This document shows, piece by piece, positions 16,062-25,159 of a stretch of DNA of 52,265 nt. The translations under genes were made by a program, and so were the position numbers. The stretch comes from Bacteroidota bacterium (GTDB taxonomy: Bacteria > Bacteroidota > Bacteroidia > Chitinophagales > Chitinophagaceae). Each line of letters begins with the position of its first letter. Position 1 is the first letter of the stretch. The stretch spans positions 1-52,265 of the forward strand of contig JAFDXI010000056.1 of the NCBI GenBank assembly GCA_018268035.1, given 5' to 3'. The notes below the pieces were generated by a model. That model saw only the letters and a list, made by a program, of their open reading frames with translations, made no database searches and had not been told where the DNA came from.

Positions 16062-16298
16062 CCAATAAATTCAAGTATAAGAAATACAGCGAAAAAACAA
16101 CCAGCTGAAATATTTTGTTGCAATTAGTTTACTGCGCCCTGATTCTTCCTTTTCCTGTTGTCAGTAATCAATAATCGTTGATTTTTTAAATCATAAAATG
16201 CCAGAATCATTCTAAGATATCGGATAATATCGTATTGTTTGCTGATATAAATTTCCAATTTTGCATATTTGTATTTTTGCAATTAATCTTGTAAAGAT

Positions 16299-16796
16299 TT
16301 GGCAGAAGGAAAAGTTATTATTAGAAAAATAAAGCAGGCTGATAATAAGTTGCTTGTTACAATGATAAGGTCTGTGTTTGAAGAATTTGATGCACCCCGC
16401 ATCAACACAGTTTATGCTGATCCAAAGACTGAAGATTTGTTTGGTTTATTTCAACACGAAAGGTCAGTGCTTTGGGTAGCCGAAGTTGATGGCAAAGCAT
16501 GTGGATGTTGTGGTATATATCCGACAGAAGGTTTGGAAAAAGATTGTGCAGAATTGTCTAAATACTATTTGGACCAATCAGTTCGTGGCATTGGAATTGG
16601 CAGGTCTTTAATGGTGCACTGTATTCGTTCGGCTAAAGAAATGAACTATAAAATGCTCTACCTTGAAAGCATGCCGGCATTTGATGCCGCAGTGCGCATG
16701 TATGAGAAAAACGGATTTAGAAAAATTGAGCATGCTTTGGGCAATTCAGGCCATACTTCATGTAATATTTGGATGATTATGGATATTGATGCATAA
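16299..16796 (+). CDS. GNAT family N-acetyltransferase
   Basis: A 165-aa cytosolic acyl-CoA N-acyltransferase. The fold opens with VIIRKIKQADNKLLVTMIRSVF. Strands 4-5 carry WVAEVDGKACGCCGIYP. The acetyl-CoA pyrophosphate loop is RGIGIG (Arg96-Gly101), followed by LMVHCIRSAKEMNYKMLYLES and AAVRMYEKNGFRKIEH. The acceptor substrate is unknown; free amino acids or small amines are common for this subtype. The start is a TTG at 16299, since no ATG precedes the first strand. It stands alone between two AT-rich spacers that share the 11-mer ATAATATCGTA (16224-16234 and 16908-16918). Confidence 0.87.
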   Translation: MAEGKVIIRKIKQADNKLLVTMIRSVFEEFDAPRINTVYADPKTEDLFGLFQHERSVLWVAEVDGKACGCCGIYPTEGLEKDCAELSKYYLDQSVRGIGIGRSLMVHCIRSAKEMNYKMLYLESMPAFDAAVRMYEKNGFRKIEHALGNSGHTSCNIWMIMDIDA

Positions 16797-16992
16797 TAAT
16801 GATGCCATATTGATAAAAGATACTGCACACAACGTAAAGATGTTTTATAATATTTTTCTATATTATTTTTGAATATACCTGGTCAACTTATTATATAAAG
16901 TTTACGTATAATATCGTAATTCAATATTTTTAATATATTTATGCCTGCAAAACGATTGCTGTAAATGATGCTATCAATGTAATTTTTGATAT

Positions 16993-17598
16993 ATGACAAA
17001 ACCCTTATTTACCCAGGATCAATTTTTATCTCTTTTAAGCCTGATTAATGATTTTGTTTTTATAATGGATGAAGACAAGCGGTTTGTAATGTGTTTTCAA
17101 CCTGAGGGTGAGCTTTTTGCCCCTTATGATTCCTTTATTGGAAAAAATTTACAGGAAATTAATTTTCCAAAAGCTGCTGTTGCTGATATAATGAAGACAA
17201 TGGATGAAGTGTTTGAAACGGGAATCACAGGTACGGTTGAGTATTCAATCATGATGAACGGATTTTTAAAATGGTTTAGTGCAACAATTTCCAGAATTGA
17301 TAACCTGCAAAATGGTAAGCCTGGATTTTTTTCTGTTGTAAGAAATATTACAGAAATGAAGCAATACCAGACTATGCTGGAAAATCAAAATAAACACCTG
17401 AAAGATGTTGCCTTCCTTCATTCAAATGTTATAAAGCATCAATTAAAAAGTGTTGAGAAGTTAGCAGCAATATCAGAAAATGGAAACTTAAGCTCGTCAT
17501 CACAGGAATACGCTGAATTGATTAAGGAAGCAGCAATAGAGCTACAAAATATTTTAAAAAAGCTATCTATCAATGCTGAATCAATATTGAGTAATTGA
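16993..17598 (+). CDS. PAS-domain protein with vestigial histidine-kinase dimerisation helix
   Basis: A 201-aa soluble protein. Residues 8-122 form a PAS sensor domain (LINDFVFIMDEDKRFVMCF, IGKNLQEINFP, KWFSATISRI, GFFSVVRNITEMKQ). Residues 125-195 form two helices resembling the DHp hairpin of Bacteroidota PAS kinases. The segment LKDVAFLHSNVIKHQLKSVE corresponds to the usual phospho-acceptor helix, but the His of the expected SHVVRAPL-type motif appears as Asn145. No ATPase domain follows; the gene ends and overlaps the convergent LD-carboxypeptidase by 18 nt. It could be a stand-alone sensor that binds another kinase, or a decayed kinase. The ligand is unknown. Confidence 0.75.
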   Translation: MTKPLFTQDQFLSLLSLINDFVFIMDEDKRFVMCFQPEGELFAPYDSFIGKNLQEINFPKAAVADIMKTMDEVFETGITGTVEYSIMMNGFLKWFSATISRIDNLQNGKPGFFSVVRNITEMKQYQTMLENQNKHLKDVAFLHSNVIKHQLKSVEKLAAISENGNLSSSSQEYAELIKEAAIELQNILKKLSINAESILSN

Positions 17599-18516
17599 TC
17601 TATCGAATGCCTCTGATAAATTCACATTTTCATCTGTGAGTTTTAATTGAAACTTTACACCCACTTTTAATGCGAAATTTTCAGGAACATGGCCTACAGG
17701 GAAATCAAAACAAACCGGATATTCATATTCATACACTTTATCAGCTATCAGCTCATAAATATCCTGTCCGAAAGGAATGGTTGTGTCTTTGATATCAGTA
17801 AATTTTCCCACAATTAAACCGGATAATTCTTTTAGTTTACCTGCACGTTTTAATTGCATTAGCATCCGGTCTATATTGTATTTATATTCTCCAATATCTT
17901 CAATAAAGAGGATTTTATTTTTGGTGTTAATGTCAGAAGATGAACCAATCACATGGGCTAAGAGGGAGAGATTGCCACCCACCAGTTGGCCTTCGCAAAT
18001 ACCGGGACGATTATTAGGATGTGACGTTACTGTATAGGATTGCTTTATTCCGGATAAACTATCCAATACAGATTGAATATACATTGCATTTTTCTCCATC
18101 TCATTGAAAGCGCCAGCCATAGGTGCATGTAAAGTTGCAATTTGGAGGTTGGAAAAAATATGGGTATGCAACAAGGTAATGTCGCTATAACCAATTATCC
18201 ACTTGGGGTGTTCAATAAATTTCTGAAAATTTATTCTATCAATAATCCTGCTCAACCCATAACCTCCGCGTCCACAATAAATAGCTTGTACTGTATTATC
18301 ATCGAGCATAGACTGCAAATCATCCAATCGTTCTTCATCAGTACCTGAGAAATAATTGAATTGTTGTCCCGCAGTTTTTCCCATGACAACGTTAAAATCC
18401 CATTGTTGTAATGTTTCAATACAAGTTTGCATTCTATCGAGCGGCATAAATCCTGAAGGGCAAATTATTGCAATGGTATCACCCTGTTTTAAATAAGGGG
18501 GAACTTTTATCATCAA
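17581..18516 (-). CDS. LD-carboxypeptidase, peptidase family S66
   Basis: A 311-aa serine peptidase that trims the terminal D-Ala from L,D-bonded muropeptide tetrapeptides during peptidoglycan recycling. The family triad is visible: Ser111 in IGYSDITLLH, Glu206 in LFIEDIGEYKYNIDRML, and His276 in FPVGHVPENFALKVG. The N-terminal motif GDTIAIICPSGF and AIYCGRGGYGLSRI are characteristic. No signal peptide is present, so it is cytoplasmic. A start at Met1 or Met2 cannot be distinguished. The 3' end overlaps the convergent PAS gene by 18 nt. Confidence 0.93.
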   Translation of the reverse strand: MMIKVPPYLKQGDTIAIICPSGFMPLDRMQTCIETLQQWDFNVVMGKTAGQQFNYFSGTDEERLDDLQSMLDDNTVQAIYCGRGGYGLSRIIDRINFQKFIEHPKWIIGYSDITLLHTHIFSNLQIATLHAPMAGAFNEMEKNAMYIQSVLDSLSGIKQSYTVTSHPNNRPGICEGQLVGGNLSLLAHVIGSSSDINTKNKILFIEDIGEYKYNIDRMLMQLKRAGKLKELSGLIVGKFTDIKDTTIPFGQDIYELIADKVYEYEYPVCFDFPVGHVPENFALKVGVKFQLKLTDENVNLSEAFDRSITQY

Positions 18517-18598
18517 TTTTTTTATTTTTCAAAATACTAAATATTTCATGGCAACTATAGAGAGAATCTAAAAATACTTTATTACTAATGTGAATGAA

Positions 18599-19333
18599 TT
18601 ATTTGTTCTTTTCAAAATATTCCCACATTACAGCGAATACTTTTTCTTTTAATTCTTTTGGTGACAGACCGGTACTTTCAATGGGTTGTAAGAAATGCAT
18701 CTCCAATGGATGTGGCATCATATAAAAAAATTTGTTGGCAGGAGAAATTTTTCTTGTGTTAAAAACAAGCGTTGGGACAATTGGTTTATTTGTGTCAACG
18801 GCAAGCCGGAAAGCGCCATCATGAAATGCTGTTAGTGGGTTATCAGTCCTGTTTCGTGTTCCTTCGGGGTAGATCACCATATCCAGGCCCTGGCTTAAAA
18901 CAAGTTTCATATCTTCATAACTCTTGCGCCTGCTGGCATCATTTTTCCTGTCAACTAATACACTACCAAAACTATATATCCATCCAAATATGGGGAACAC
19001 AGCAAAACTTTTTTTTGCAATTGTTTTATTAGCTCTTGCCATAAAGGGAGTTGTTACCGGAACATCTAACAAACTGTTGTGATTACAAACAATCACACAA
19101 TTTGGTAAGCCTTTAAAATATTTTTTTCCTTTCACTTTTAAAGGACAACCGGTAAGTGTAAGAAATAAAAACATCCAAACCCTTGACACATATCTGTGCC
19201 AGTTAGCCTTTTGTGGTTCTTTTAAAAAATGGCATGGAATATAAAATATATAAGCAATTAACATGGTTGAAACAAAAAACAACAATGCCCATAATGCCCA
19301 GATACGCGCAAAGATTTCTTTGAAAAAATTCAT
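18599..19333 (-). CDS. plsC: 1-acyl-sn-glycerol-3-phosphate acyltransferase (PlsC-like)
   Basis: A 244-aa membrane-associated acyltransferase of phospholipid synthesis, which adds the second acyl chain to lysophosphatidate. The N-terminal hydrophobic helix (WALWALLFFVSTMLIAYIF) anchors it. Block 1 is NHNSLLD (His85, Asp90, the HX4D catalytic pair), block 2 lies around GSVLVDRKND, block 3 is YPEGTRNR (Glu157), and block 4 is NKPIVPTLV. The length is normal. It follows the ATP-grasp-like gene by 33 nt on the same strand and may share its transcript. Confidence 0.92.
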   Translation of the reverse strand: MNFFKEIFARIWALWALLFFVSTMLIAYIFYIPCHFLKEPQKANWHRYVSRVWMFLFLTLTGCPLKVKGKKYFKGLPNCVIVCNHNSLLDVPVTTPFMARANKTIAKKSFAVFPIFGWIYSFGSVLVDRKNDASRRKSYEDMKLVLSQGLDMVIYPEGTRNRTDNPLTAFHDGAFRLAVDTNKPIVPTLVFNTRKISPANKFFYMMPHPLEMHFLQPIESTGLSPKELKEKVFAVMWEYFEKNK

Positions 19334-19366
19334 CTTGATTAATGTAAAAGCATCATTGGTGAAAAA

Positions 19367-20563
19367 TCATTTTTCAAAAAATGCCATACTGCCACCTACC
19401 CATTCACGGTCTTTGTTATAACGCACTCCAATCATTTTGCCTTTACTAATGCGTGCCAGGTTTTGAGCAGCAACTGGTCTTGCTTCACCATCTTTCCAGA
19501 AATAAAATATCCTGATTTCGCCTTTTGCATTTTCATCAGGTGTTTTAATTACATCTGAATACTTCACTTTGCGTTGCAGTATCCAGTTGTGAGGATCTTT
19601 TACCGCATCAATATCTTCTTTCTTTATGTCTATGACCACACCTTGTCCTGCAAAAGAGAATAAAGGTTTTAAAACATAGTTTTCCAGATCGGCAGGAATG
19701 GTTTTTATATCACTTAAAAATTTGGTTTCAGGTACATAAGGGTTGTTGATAAATGGCAGTGTGTATTTGCTGATTCTATAAAACCAGTTAGGATGTGGCG
19801 CCCATTCAACATCCATTTCTTCCAATAAAATTTTTCCTTTTTCCTGTACTTCAGGTGATTGCTGCTGAAGGTCGTCAAAGATGATGCGGTTATAAATTCT
19901 TTTTACTTCAGTTTTCTTTCCATCCTGTACATAAAACAATTTCGTGCCTTCCTTTACCAGTTCGGTTAAACAAACGATTGGGATATGTAAATAATCTTGT
20001 GTACAATAAAAATCAATCCTTGTTTTTTGTTTATGTGGAAAAATTTCAAGGAGGATTACATTTTCAGGATTGTTGTTGCCGATAATTGTATCTTTTAATA
20101 GTTGGATATAAGATTCTTTATTGTATCCGTTTAAATAAGAATCATAGTTATCAGGGATATCAAAATGTTTGCGGGTGACTTCATCATCAAAGATCTGGTA
20201 TGCAAATAAAGTGGGAAAGCCCTGCATTTCGATTAATTGTGGTTCGAGTTCACCTGTATCCTTTTCGCAAATACCAAAATCAAATGCGATGAAGTGAGAA
20301 TGTTCGTTTTCATTTGCTACCACAACATCTGCCGGCATTGCATTGTCAGTGAGTTTTTTAAAATCAGGTTGTACGATAACATCAACAATACTTTCACAGG
20401 CTGAGAGGATTTTTTCTTTAAAAGTTTTATCAACAAATATTGGAGTCTCAGCGAGCCTGAATTCTATATCTCCAGGATGCAGGCTATTCATTTCATTTAA
20501 ATAATCATTGTATTTTCTCGCAGTAAATTCCGCATTAAATTTTTCACGTAAAGAAGGTACCAT
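19367..20563 (-). CDS. ATP-grasp-like protein, unknown substrate
   Basis: A 398-aa cytosolic protein from the ATG at 20563 (MVPSLREKF); a TTG further up would add eight residues. The C-terminal third has the features of an ATP-grasp ligase: ENYVLKPLFSFAGQGVVIDI (Lys plus glycine-rich loop), NWILQRKVKYSD, and KGEIRIFYFWKDGEARPVAA with acidic metal-binding positions. The N-terminal part contains FIAFDFGICEKDTGELEPQL and EMQGFPTLFAYQ. The order recalls glutathionylspermidine-synthetase-like ATP-grasp proteins, which form C-N bonds, but no substrate can be named. Its neighbours are PlsC downstream and a secreted protein upstream. I recognise it only at fold level. Confidence 0.6.
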   Translation of the reverse strand: MVPSLREKFNAEFTARKYNDYLNEMNSLHPGDIEFRLAETPIFVDKTFKEKILSACESIVDVIVQPDFKKLTDNAMPADVVVANENEHSHFIAFDFGICEKDTGELEPQLIEMQGFPTLFAYQIFDDEVTRKHFDIPDNYDSYLNGYNKESYIQLLKDTIIGNNNPENVILLEIFPHKQKTRIDFYCTQDYLHIPIVCLTELVKEGTKLFYVQDGKKTEVKRIYNRIIFDDLQQQSPEVQEKGKILLEEMDVEWAPHPNWFYRISKYTLPFINNPYVPETKFLSDIKTIPADLENYVLKPLFSFAGQGVVIDIKKEDIDAVKDPHNWILQRKVKYSDVIKTPDENAKGEIRIFYFWKDGEARPVAAQNLARISKGKMIGVRYNKDREWVGGSMAFFEK

Positions 20564-20660
20564 AAATTTTGAGTTTAATATCTGCAAAATACGAAATAGG
20601 TGGAAAGATGAATGATTTCAGAATGGAAACAATCAAACAGAAGAAATATTATGGATGAAA

Positions 20661-21473
20661 TTAGAAATCTTTTGGAATATAAAATTTGTTCCGCTCTTTG
20701 ATATGGTTATTCTCATACAATTCAAAATAAAACCATCCGGAGTGCAGAAAATCAGTCTTGTCTAAAATCAACAAAGGTTGATCAACATGTTTAATAGTAA
20801 ATAAAGATTTTCGCCTGTCATCCAGAAAACGTATACTGTAATTTTTTTGTACAGCATCGGGAAGAGAAACCTGCACATAACCATCAGCATTGGTATAAAC
20901 TTTAGTTGATGGTATCCATGTAATGTTATTGCTATAGTATCGCAATAAAATATCTGCACCTGATAATGAATACAAAGTATCCCTTGTAAAATTGACAATA
21001 GAATCTTTGAAATGCTGGTAGGCACTATAATTGAACGTGGCAATCACAGTATCATCATCATGAACTGTAATGATGAAGTTGGTATCCTTTGTCTGGTCTT
21101 CTGAAAATGCATCTGTAAAATCAGAACCAGACGTAATTTTTTTTGATTTAGTAAAAAAGTATTTGCCATTACTCAATACATAAAAAACACGATAATATTG
21201 CATGTCATATCCATTGGTTTCATCTATATATCCATTTTGAGGAAGGCCTGGTGACAAGGGAACAAATATCGTTCTGAAGTTTTTGACGCTATCCCATGAA
21301 CGTTGTACATTCAATTGTACGACACTATCGCCATAAGGATTGATCCACTCTATTTTTATTTTCCCAACACCTGCTTTTGATACAGCAGTATTGAAATTTT
21401 GTTGTGCTATTACAATGCTGTTCAAAAAGAATATTGTCAATAACAGCAATGTTATTTTTTTAATAATATGCAT
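20661..21473 (-). CDS. Secreted protein with an N-terminal fibronectin III-like domain
   Basis: A 270-aa exported protein from the ATG at 21473, where MHIIKKITLLLLTIFFLNS gives a clean signal peptide ending VIAQ. A longer ORF start at 21545 would put a hydrophilic extension before the signal. A TATATTTG -7-like box lies at 21488-21481 on the minus strand. Residues 25-110 look like a fibronectin III-type sandwich (GKIKIEWINPYGDSVVQLNV, QYYRVFYVLSNGKYFFTK). The middle and end hold more beta strands (YVQVSLPDAVQKNYSIRFLD, WFYFELYENNHIKERNKFYI). No catalytic motif or T9SS tail is visible. The function is unknown. Confidence 0.65.
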   Translation of the reverse strand: MHIIKKITLLLLTIFFLNSIVIAQQNFNTAVSKAGVGKIKIEWINPYGDSVVQLNVQRSWDSVKNFRTIFVPLSPGLPQNGYIDETNGYDMQYYRVFYVLSNGKYFFTKSKKITSGSDFTDAFSEDQTKDTNFIITVHDDDTVIATFNYSAYQHFKDSIVNFTRDTLYSLSGADILLRYYSNNITWIPSTKVYTNADGYVQVSLPDAVQKNYSIRFLDDRRKSLFTIKHVDQPLLILDKTDFLHSGWFYFELYENNHIKERNKFYIPKDF

Positions 21474-21572
21474 GGGTGCGCAAATATAATATAGCAGTTG
21501 TGTGAAAAATATATAATTTTTTTCCTTAGCGGCAATAGGATGCAAAGCGAGCTTAAATCTTATTTTTGATAC

Positions 21573-22331
21573 ATGAACAAAACAATATTTATCACAGGGG
21601 CAACTTCTGGTTTTGGAAAAGCAATTGCTGAAAAATTTGCATCTGAAAACTGGAATTGTATCATCACTGGCAGAAGGACAGAAAAACTAGATTCGTTGGC
21701 TTCAAGTTTGGCAGCTTATAAAAAAATAAAAGTATTACCTGTTGTATTAGATGTAAGAGATAAAGAAGCTGTTTTCTCAATGGTGAAAAATCTGCCATCC
21801 AAATGGCAAAACATTGATGTTTTGATTAATAATGCCGGTCTTGCAGCAGGTCGTGATAGTTTTAATGAAGCATTGATTGAAGATTGGGAAACAATGATTG
21901 ATACCAATATCAAAGGATTACTCTATGTTTCAAAAGCCGTTTTGCCATTCATGATTAAAAACAAAGGGGGCCATATTATTAATATTGGATCAACAGCAGG
22001 TAAAGAAGTATATAAAGAAGGTAATGTGTATTGTGCAACCAAATTTTCAGTTAATGCCATTAGCCAGGCACAGCGGATTGATCTATTGCCACATAAAATT
22101 AAAGTTACCTGCATTAATCCCGGAGCGGCAGATACTGAATTTTCATTGGTGCGATTTAAAGGAGATGAACAAAAAGCAAAAGCAGTGTATGCAGGCTATG
22201 AACCACTCCTTGCCAGTGATGTTGCTGATATTGTATATTATTGTGCCAACTTGCCAAAACATGTTTGTATCAATGACCTTGTAGTTACCTGCCTGGCACA
22301 GGCCAACTCATTTTATAATTATAAGGAATGA
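21573..22331 (+). CDS. SDR family NAD(P)-dependent oxidoreductase (YdfG-like)
   Basis: A 252-aa classical short-chain dehydrogenase. The cofactor motif is TGATSGFG (residues 8-15) with Arg34-Arg35 after strand 2, favouring NADP. Asp60 follows strand 3. NNAG is at 86-89, and the catalytic set is Ser140, Tyr153 and Lys157 (YCATK). INPGAADTEFSLVRFKGD matches the YdfG/serine and 3-hydroxy-acid dehydrogenase branch. It probably oxidises a beta-hydroxy acid or reduces malonic semialdehyde-like compounds. A perfect TATTTTTG box (21561-21568) sits only 4 nt before the ATG. It is divergent from the secreted protein and convergent with dprA. Confidence 0.9.
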   Translation: MNKTIFITGATSGFGKAIAEKFASENWNCIITGRRTEKLDSLASSLAAYKKIKVLPVVLDVRDKEAVFSMVKNLPSKWQNIDVLINNAGLAAGRDSFNEALIEDWETMIDTNIKGLLYVSKAVLPFMIKNKGGHIINIGSTAGKEVYKEGNVYCATKFSVNAISQAQRIDLLPHKIKVTCINPGAADTEFSLVRFKGDEQKAKAVYAGYEPLLASDVADIVYYCANLPKHVCINDLVVTCLAQANSFYNYKE

Positions 22332-22345
22332 TATAGTAATTTTTC

Positions 22346-23443
22346 TTATAACAACTTATACATTTTCCCTGGCAGGCTGGTGATTACGTTTTGCAATTCA
22401 AGGTTTAGTATTGCTGCAGCAATTGCACTACTGCTCAGATTGCAACCCAGGTTGATTTCATCTATATGCACTGCATCTTTTTGTTGCAACATTTTGATAA
22501 TTATTTTTTCATCGTCACTGAGCTCAATAAACAATTCCCTTTGTTTTTTCCTGCTGAATTTTTTTTCATGCCAACCAAGATTTTCCATCAGGTCTTTGGA
22601 ATCTGTAAACAGGATAGCTTTATTATTTTGAATAAGATAATTGCAGCCGGCACTTTTTGAATCGGTAATTTTACCGGGCAACGCAAATACGTCACGGTTG
22701 TAGTTATTGGCAAGCTCGGCTGTTATCATACTACCGCCTTTAATAGCAGTCTCGATGACGATGGTAGCATCGCTCATGCCTGCGACAATACGATTGCGTG
22801 AAGGGAAGTTAAATTTGTCCGGTTTCGTTCCATTCCTGAATTCTGTTAGTAGTCCACCATGTAATATCATTTCTTTTGCAAGGGACTTATGGTGATGTGG
22901 ATAAATGGTATGCAGCCCATGTGCCAGTATACCAATAGTATCGAGGTCGTTTTGTAATGCAGATTTATGTGCAATGGCATCTATCCCATAAGCAAGGCCG
23001 CTAACAACCAGCACTTTCATTACAGAAAGATCTGTGATGAGCTGTTCTGTTATTTGTTTACCATAATCTGTATTAGCTCTTGTGCCAATGACACTGATGA
23101 TTTTTGATTCGTTCAAATCTGCATTGCCGCGATAATATAAGAGTGCCGGTGGGTCATAACAGTTCAATAAACGTTTCGGGTAATCGTCTGAAGTAATGAA
23201 CAGAGGATGAATCTTATATTTTTCTATGAATTTTATTTCATCTTCAGCCGCAATAAAATTATCAAATGATTTGATGCTTTCTGCCTTTATAGTTCCGATT
23301 TGGTCGATAGCACTAAGATCTCTTTTTTTTGCTTTAAAAACAGCTTCGGCATTTCCAAAAAAACTCACCAGTGATTTTACCGGTACACAACCTAAGTTAG
23401 GGACTAAAGTAAGGGCGATTTGATATAAAAGGTCTTTATCCAT
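22346..23443 (-). CDS. dprA: DNA-processing protein DprA
   Basis: A 365-aa protein from the ATG at 23443 (MDKDLLYQIALTLVP); the longer frame upstream is not homologous in character. It binds incoming single-stranded DNA and loads RecA during natural transformation. An N-terminal helical SAM-like domain precedes the Rossmann DprA core: SVIGTRANTDYGKQI, VVSGLAYGIDAIAHKSAL, GILAHGLHTIYPHHHKSLA, FNFPSRNRIVAGMSDATIVIE, and KGGSMITAELANNYNRDVFALPG across residues 110-280. A C-terminal winged-helix domain (AVHIDEINLGCNLSSSAIAAAIL) ends it. The gene is convergent with the SDR gene, with 14 nt between stops. Confidence 0.95.
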   Translation of the reverse strand: MDKDLLYQIALTLVPNLGCVPVKSLVSFFGNAEAVFKAKKRDLSAIDQIGTIKAESIKSFDNFIAAEDEIKFIEKYKIHPLFITSDDYPKRLLNCYDPPALLYYRGNADLNESKIISVIGTRANTDYGKQITEQLITDLSVMKVLVVSGLAYGIDAIAHKSALQNDLDTIGILAHGLHTIYPHHHKSLAKEMILHGGLLTEFRNGTKPDKFNFPSRNRIVAGMSDATIVIETAIKGGSMITAELANNYNRDVFALPGKITDSKSAGCNYLIQNNKAILFTDSKDLMENLGWHEKKFSRKKQRELFIELSDDEKIIIKMLQQKDAVHIDEINLGCNLSSSAIAAAILNLELQNVITSLPGKMYKLL

Positions 23444-23659
23444 CGGGCTGGAAAAAATAAAAATGAAATTAATCTTTATTCTTGAATTGATGTTGGAATT
23501 TTGATGAGATATTTTTTGAAGTGCTACCAATGAATCCAGGAAATAACAATGAAGAATTTTATTCCATATTTTACAAGGCATTAGCAGGCTTATATTTAAA
23601 TTAAATAATTTCGAACAACAGAATTTTTATTTTCGTTTTACACCATTTATACTGAGCTT

Positions 23660-24325
23660 ATGCATCCATTTTTATTGCCATTGGAAAAACAATTTGTTCA
23701 GTATGCCGATATAACAAAAGCTGAAGGAATGAAGGCATATATGCGGTGTCAATTTGAGTTTTATGGAATAGCAATGAATGAACGAAGAAATATTTGTAAG
23801 GTTTTTATTCAAACAAACCCTTTACCATCTGTGGATGAAGTTGAAAAAGTAGTAAAATATGCATGGAAAGAACCACAAAGAGAATGGCAATATTTTGCAA
23901 TTGAGTTATTGTGGCAATACAAAAAGCAATGGAAAAAATCAACAATAAAAATTATTGAATATTGCATTACTCACAAAAGCTGGTGGGATACTGTTGATGC
24001 GATGGCAAGTGATTGGGCTGGTGTTTATTTTAAAATTTTCCCAGATCAAATTATCACAATTACAGGGAACTGGAACAGAAGTGAAAATATTTGGTTGCAA
24101 CGAACCAGTTTGCTGTTCCAAAAAAAATATAAAGAAACAACAGATATAAAAATATTATCAGGTTATATACTTAACCTGGCAGCGTCTGAAGCGTTTTTTA
24201 TTAGAAAAGCTATTGGATGGTCATTGCGTGAATATGCAAAGACCAATCCGGAATGGGTAAGATCATTTGTTGATAAACACAAACTCTCATCGCTCAGCAG
24301 ACGCGAAGCAATAAAAAATATCTAG
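23660..24325 (+). CDS. DNA alkylation repair protein, AlkD-like
   Basis: A 221-aa all-helical HEAT-like protein of the AlkC/AlkD family, DNA glycosylases that remove positively charged alkylated purines without base flipping. Recognisable parts are EGMKAYMRCQFEFYGIAMNER, YAWKEPQREWQYFAIELLWQY, the Trp/Asp-rich DNA-facing helix THKSWWDTVDAMASDWAG, NIWLQRTSLLFQ and EAFFIRKAIGWSLREYAKTNP. The critical Asp/Trp and RxxxxxxLREY positions are present. It is the only gene here on the plus strand between divergent dprA and convergent mscS, 18 nt from the latter's stop. Confidence 0.88.
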   Translation: MHPFLLPLEKQFVQYADITKAEGMKAYMRCQFEFYGIAMNERRNICKVFIQTNPLPSVDEVEKVVKYAWKEPQREWQYFAIELLWQYKKQWKKSTIKIIEYCITHKSWWDTVDAMASDWAGVYFKIFPDQIITITGNWNRSENIWLQRTSLLFQKKYKETTDIKILSGYILNLAASEAFFIRKAIGWSLREYAKTNPEWVRSFVDKHKLSSLSRREAIKNI

Positions 24326-24343
24326 CAGGAAAATGATGGATAT

Positions 24344-25159
24344 TTATGTAGTCTTTGTGATAAGCATTTGTGAAGGAACAGGTGAAGTAATGCCGTTCGC
24401 AGCGCATGCCTGTTGTATTTTTTCCAGTGTGTTAAAATAAACATCCCAATAATTTGCAACAGATGTGTAAGGTCTGATAGCAAGTTCAGTAAAATAGCCA
24501 CCTAACTTGGAAACATAAACTGCGGGAGCGGGGTCTTTTAATATTTTATCATCACTATTTAATACGTTCATGATAACTGATCTCACTTTGTCCATATCAT
24601 TATCTGAAGCTACAGAAGCAGTAAGATCAACGCGCAGGTTTCCATGTTTACTCAGGTTAACTATGATACCGTTAGAAACCATTGCATTTGCAATAATTGT
24701 AGTTTTATTATCAGGTGTAAGCAGAATGGTATTGAAAATCTGAATTTCCTGAACAATACCTGTCTGACCATTACTTTCAATAAGATCGCCTGCTTTAAAT
24801 GGTTTGAATAATAAAATTAAAACGCCTCCTGCAAAATTAGCCAGAGAACCCTGTAAAGCAAGACCGACGGCCAAACCCAAAGCGCCAATAACAGCAACAA
24901 AGCTGGTTGTCTCAATTCCAATCATGCCTGCAACGCTTACAAGCAATAAAACTTTTAAACCAACACTTATAATGCTGGAAAGAAATGATTGAAGAGAAGC
25001 ATCGAGTTTTTTGTGGCTCATTAATTTTATGATGAGCCGTGTAATTGCATTTATAATCCAAAGACCTATAATAAAAAACAGAATAGCACCAATAATTTTT
25101 AATCCGTAAGTGGCGATAATAGTTTTGATGCTCTCAAAAATTGAAGATAAATTTTCCAT
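24344..25159 (-). CDS. Small-conductance mechanosensitive channel, MscS family
   Basis: A 271-aa channel that opens on membrane tension to release solutes under hypo-osmotic shock. Helix 1 is IIGAILFFIIGLWIINAI and helix 2 is VGLKVLLLVSVAGMIGI. The pore helix TM3 carries the Gly/Ala pattern AVIGALGLAVGLALQGSLAN followed by FAGGVLILLFKPFKAGDLIE. The beta domain (GIVQEIQIFNTILLTPDNKTTIIAN) and the alpha/beta C-terminal domain complete the protein. The length equals the core E. coli MscS. The upstream 290 nt separate it from the divergent giant gene. Confidence 0.95.
   Translation of the reverse strand: MENLSSIFESIKTIIATYGLKIIGAILFFIIGLWIINAITRLIIKLMSHKKLDASLQSFLSSIISVGLKVLLLVSVAGMIGIETTSFVAVIGALGLAVGLALQGSLANFAGGVLILLFKPFKAGDLIESNGQTGIVQEIQIFNTILLTPDNKTTIIANAMVSNGIIVNLSKHGNLRVDLTASVASDNDMDKVRSVIMNVLNSDDKILKDPAPAVYVSKLGGYFTELAIRPYTSVANYWDVYFNTLEKIQQACAANGITSPVPSQMLITKTT

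Noticed and set aside
16224-16918. Shared 11-mer ATAATATCGTA on both sides of the GNAT gene as attachment or transposon ends
   Set aside because: Both copies are in the same orientation, AT-rich and short, with no integrase or inverted ends; chance is likely. An inverted TTACG-N8-CGTAA at 16902-16919 is also too weak to call an operator.
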